From Chamaecrista fasciculata (lineage: Eukaryota > Streptophyta > Magnoliopsida > Fabales > Fabaceae): a DNA stretch of 64,000 bases. Below the pieces are notes generated by a model, which was not told the origin of the DNA, did no database searches, and saw only the letters and a list, made by a program, of their open reading frames with translations. Shown here piece by piece: positions 61,215-64,000 of this stretch (position 1 is the stretch's first letter; each line of letters starts with the position of its first letter). The stretch spans positions 77,153-141,152 of the forward strand of contig QANZ01050028.1 in the NCBI GenBank assembly GCA_003254925.1, read 5' to 3'. The position numbers were made by a program, and so were the translations under genes.

Positions 61215-64000
61215 TTGTCAATGGCGGATGTTATTAAAATTCAGGATTTGGCGACGGATTTTGCTGCTTACAAGGACGATTCTGCAAAACGTTTTGATCG
61301 ATTGGAGGTATGGATGCAGTCGTTGGCTAAGAATATGGATATTTTGACGAACAAGTTTGATAAATCTCCTGCTCAGTCGGCGTCAGCGGGTGTGGTGTCG
61401 GTGGTTTCAACTCCGGTTGTTGCTTCATCGGCGTCAGTTCCTCAGTCGTTTCATCATCGATCGGTAAAACTCGATTTTCCTAAATTTGATGGAACTGAAC
61501 CTTTGCATTGGCTTTTTCGTGCTGAGCAATTTTTTGCATATTATTGTACTCCTGATGACCAACGCCTTATTATTGCTTCCGTGAATATGGAAGGTTCTGT
61601 AGTCGCTTGGTTTCAGTTGTTAAAAAAGCATGGTCTCGTTTCTACTTGGTCTGATCTGGCTAAGGCTGTTGAGCATCAGTTTGGTCCTTCTAGACTTGAT
61701 AGTCCTAGAGCTCGACTTTTTAAGCTTACACAGACTGGTACTGCAGCTGCTTATTATACTGAATTTACTATTCTCGTTAATCATGTTGATGGTTTGTCAG
61801 ATGATGCTGTAGTGGATTGCTTTGTTAGTGGTTTAAAACCTCATTTACGCCGCGATGTCCTGGCTCATGAACCTCGTAATTTGATTCGAGCCGCTGAGTT
61901 AGCGAAATTGTATGATGATACGGGAACTGGTGTGACATATGGTGCTCGTTCATCACATCGTTCTTGGAACAGTTCTCCTCCGTCTTCGTTTCAGTCTGCT
62001 AAGTCAACTGGTGTGTTGCCTCGATCAGGTTTTACTGGTTCTTTGCCTAATGTAGCGCCAGTTACGTCTCCGTCTTCCGGTAGTTCGCCGTCGTCGTCAA
62101 CTGTGATACCCGCTTTTAAGCGTTTTTCGGCAGCGGAACTTCGTGCTAAACGCGAGAAAGGCTTGTGTTACTACTGTGATGATAAGTATTCTCTTAATCA
62201 CAAGTGTAAACCGAGTTTTTGTCTTATGCTTGGTTCCGATGAATTTTCGGAAGTTATGCAGGGGCTTCCTGTTGAAACAGAGTGTGTTGATTGTCCGGCA
62301 GAGGAGTCGTCGGAGTTGTCGTCTTTAACTCCAGAGATCAGTTTACATGCATTGGAGGGGGATTTTCATCCTCGTACATTGCGTTTGACTGGTTTTTATA
62401 AACGGGAACCTCTCAAGATTTTGGTTGACAGTGGTAGTACTCTGAATTTTATAAAAGGAAGTGTGGCTCGTCGTTTGCATTTACCGCTTACGGATGTCTC
62501 ACCGTTTAAAGTGGTTACTGGTGGAGGATCATATTTGCTTTGTACAAAAAAATGTCGTCAGTTTACTTTTTCTCTCCAAGGGGTGGCAATTGTGGCTGAT
62601 TTCTTTGTGTTGGAGATTGCGGGAATGGATATGGTTTTGGGAGTTCAATGGCTTTCTCAATTGGGTAATATTGTGTCTAATTTCAGCAATATGACTATGT
62701 CTTTTTTCTATCAGAATCGCCAGGTTACCTTACAAGGTAATTCAAAGGTTGATGTTGCTTCTTTATCATCAAAGGATTTTTGTAAGCTGATGGATTCAAA
62801 GGCTACTGCTGCGGTTTATACTTTGTATCGGTTTGATGATCAACAACTGACTTCGTTGATTGATACTCCTTCACCTCTACAGCCCATTGTAACTCAGTTT
62901 GAGGACATTTTTAAGGAGCCTACTCAGCTGCCTCCACGGCGCAGTATTGATCATTGTATTAATCTAGTTCCAGGTGCCAAACCCGTCAATGTGCGTCCTT
63001 ACAGGTATCCTCATTTTCAGAAGTCGGAGATGGAGAAACTTGTAGCCGAGATGCAGAGTTCGGGTGTGATTCGGGATAGTCAGAGTGCATTTTCTTCTCC
63101 GGTGCTCCTTGTTAAGAAAAAAGATGGGTCATGGCGTTTTTGTGTCGACTATCGTGCATTGAATGACATTACGATCAAGGATCGTTTTCCGATTCCGACT
63201 ATTGATGAGATTTTGGATGAACTGTTTGGGGCCGTATATTTTTCTAAGTTGGATCTTCGGTCGGGTTACCATCAAATTCAGATGCGTGAAGAGGATATAC
63301 CAAAGACTGCATTTCGAACTCATTTGGGTCATTATGAGTTTGTGGTAATGCCTTTTGGATTGACAAATGCTCCGTCCACTTTCCAAGCAACAATGAATAA
63401 GTTGTTTCAACCTTACCTGAGGAAGTTTGTAGCAGTATTTTTTGATGATATTCTCATTTACAGTTCTTCCATGGATGATCATTGTTACCATTTGTCGGTG
63501 GTATTACAGTTGCTTCGGGATAATTCTTTTTATTTGAAATTGTCTAAATGTTCGTTTGGTCAACTGACTATTGAGTATTTGGGTCATTTGGTGAGTGGAG
63601 ATGGCGTTCGTGTGGATCCCCAAAAGATTTCAGCTATTACGGAATGGTCCCCGCCGACGACTCTTAAGCAGCTTCGTGGGTTCTTGGGACTTACTGGGTA
63701 TTATAGACGTTTTGTGAAGGGATATGCTACCATGGCTTTTCCTTTGACTGAATTGTTAAAGCGGGGTCAGTTTGTATGGTCTCCTTTAGCTCAAGAAGCT
63801 TTTGAAACATTGAAACGGCATATGGTGCAAACTCCTGTATTAGCACTTCCTAATTTTTCAAAGCCTTTTGTTGTTGAGACAGATGCGTCGGGGTACGGTG
63901 TGGGCGCTGTGCTTTCCCAGGATCATCACCCTATTGCGTTTTTTAGCAAGAAGTTGTCTTCAAAACTCGTGCAAGCTTCGGCATATGTTCGGGAGTTGTT

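Larger units (their letters stand above)
60801..64000 (+). mobile_element. Ty3/gypsy LTR retrotransposon, 5' part, runs off the edge
   Basis: Same family as the element at 7800-12659 but on the plus strand. A 399-bp 5' LTR is followed one base later by the TGGTGCTTTCATTG primer-binding-like block also found in the other copy. A single gag-pol frame begins at 61221 (MADVIKIQDLATDF) and shows no interruption that I can see up to the window edge. Parts in order: gag, a CCHC knuckle ([14 protein letters not shown], near 62165), protease [10 protein letters not shown] (near 62425), reverse transcriptase with [15 protein letters not shown] and FFDDILIYSS (about 63110-63470) and the start of RNase H (VETDASGYGVGAVLSQ, near 63875). 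As far as visible it looks whole. The integrase, chromodomain and 3' LTR are beyond the window. Confidence 0.92.

Noticed and set aside
1-64000. CRISPR arrays, operons, bacterial-type promoters
   Set aside because: The window is plant nuclear DNA; the tandem repeats seen are transposon arms or microsatellites.
1-64000. tRNA, rRNA, snoRNA or organelle-derived inserts
   Set aside because: I found no cloverleaf with A- and B-box motifs and no recognisable organelle genes by eye; a covariance-model scan could overturn this.

Overview
This is a window of nuclear DNA from a flowering plant. It is AT-rich, the genes have many short exons with GT-AG introns, and it carries plant-type repeats: Ty3/gypsy chromovirus-like retrotransposons, L1-type LINEs with a plant RNase H tail, Mutator-like and Tourist-like MITEs. 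Protein sequences look dicot, probably rosid; the species cannot be settled from the window. A 463-base N run (31955-32417) and single Ns (17456, 60749) show a draft assembly.

Layout. 1-22.6 kb is a repeat-rich, gene-poor arm: a hairpin (foldback) MULE with a 9-bp target duplication (2232-3528), two converging LINE tails (4.69-5.64 kb), a nearly full-length but broken gypsy element with both LTRs and a 5-bp target duplication (7800-12659, minus), several foldback MITEs and three more LINE remnants (16.2, 19.4 and 19.9-21.8 kb). 22.7-59.5 kb is the gene-bearing part and holds five host genes: APC2 (22762-31331, +, 16 exons), an intronless TPR-SET lysine methyltransferase (33830-35506, +), an RSA1/EMB1579 CCAR1-type nuclear protein (37934-47576, minus, 20 coding exons), a NAP-clade NAC transcription factor (52426-53556, +, 3 exons) and a DUF962/Mpo1-like ER membrane protein (56920-59412, minus, 4 exons). 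59.9-64 kb holds a second 9-bp-TSD foldback MULE (59992-60557) and the 5' part of a second gypsy element of the same family as the first (60801 to the right edge, +), whose visible gag-pol frame looks whole.

How the genes relate. They are unrelated housekeeping and regulatory genes, not a cluster: cell-cycle ubiquitin ligase (APC2), protein methylation (TPR-SET), nuclear RNA/transcription control under salt stress (RSA1), senescence/ABA transcription (NAP) and sphingolipid-linked fatty-acid alpha-oxidation (Mpo1-like). The exon models of APC2 (887 aa), RSA1 (1388 aa), NAP (272 aa) and Mpo1-like (202 aa) were built by hand by keeping frame across GT-AG junctions, and all close in frame.

I did not find an undescribed gene system. 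The most notable signals are the two Mutator-like hairpins whose 9-bp target duplications are both perfect palindromes around the central base, a solo LTR lodged 81 bp before an APC2 exon, a palindromic E2F-like site before APC2, a coding minisatellite in RSA1, and the polyprotein tail encoded inside the LTRs of the gypsy family.
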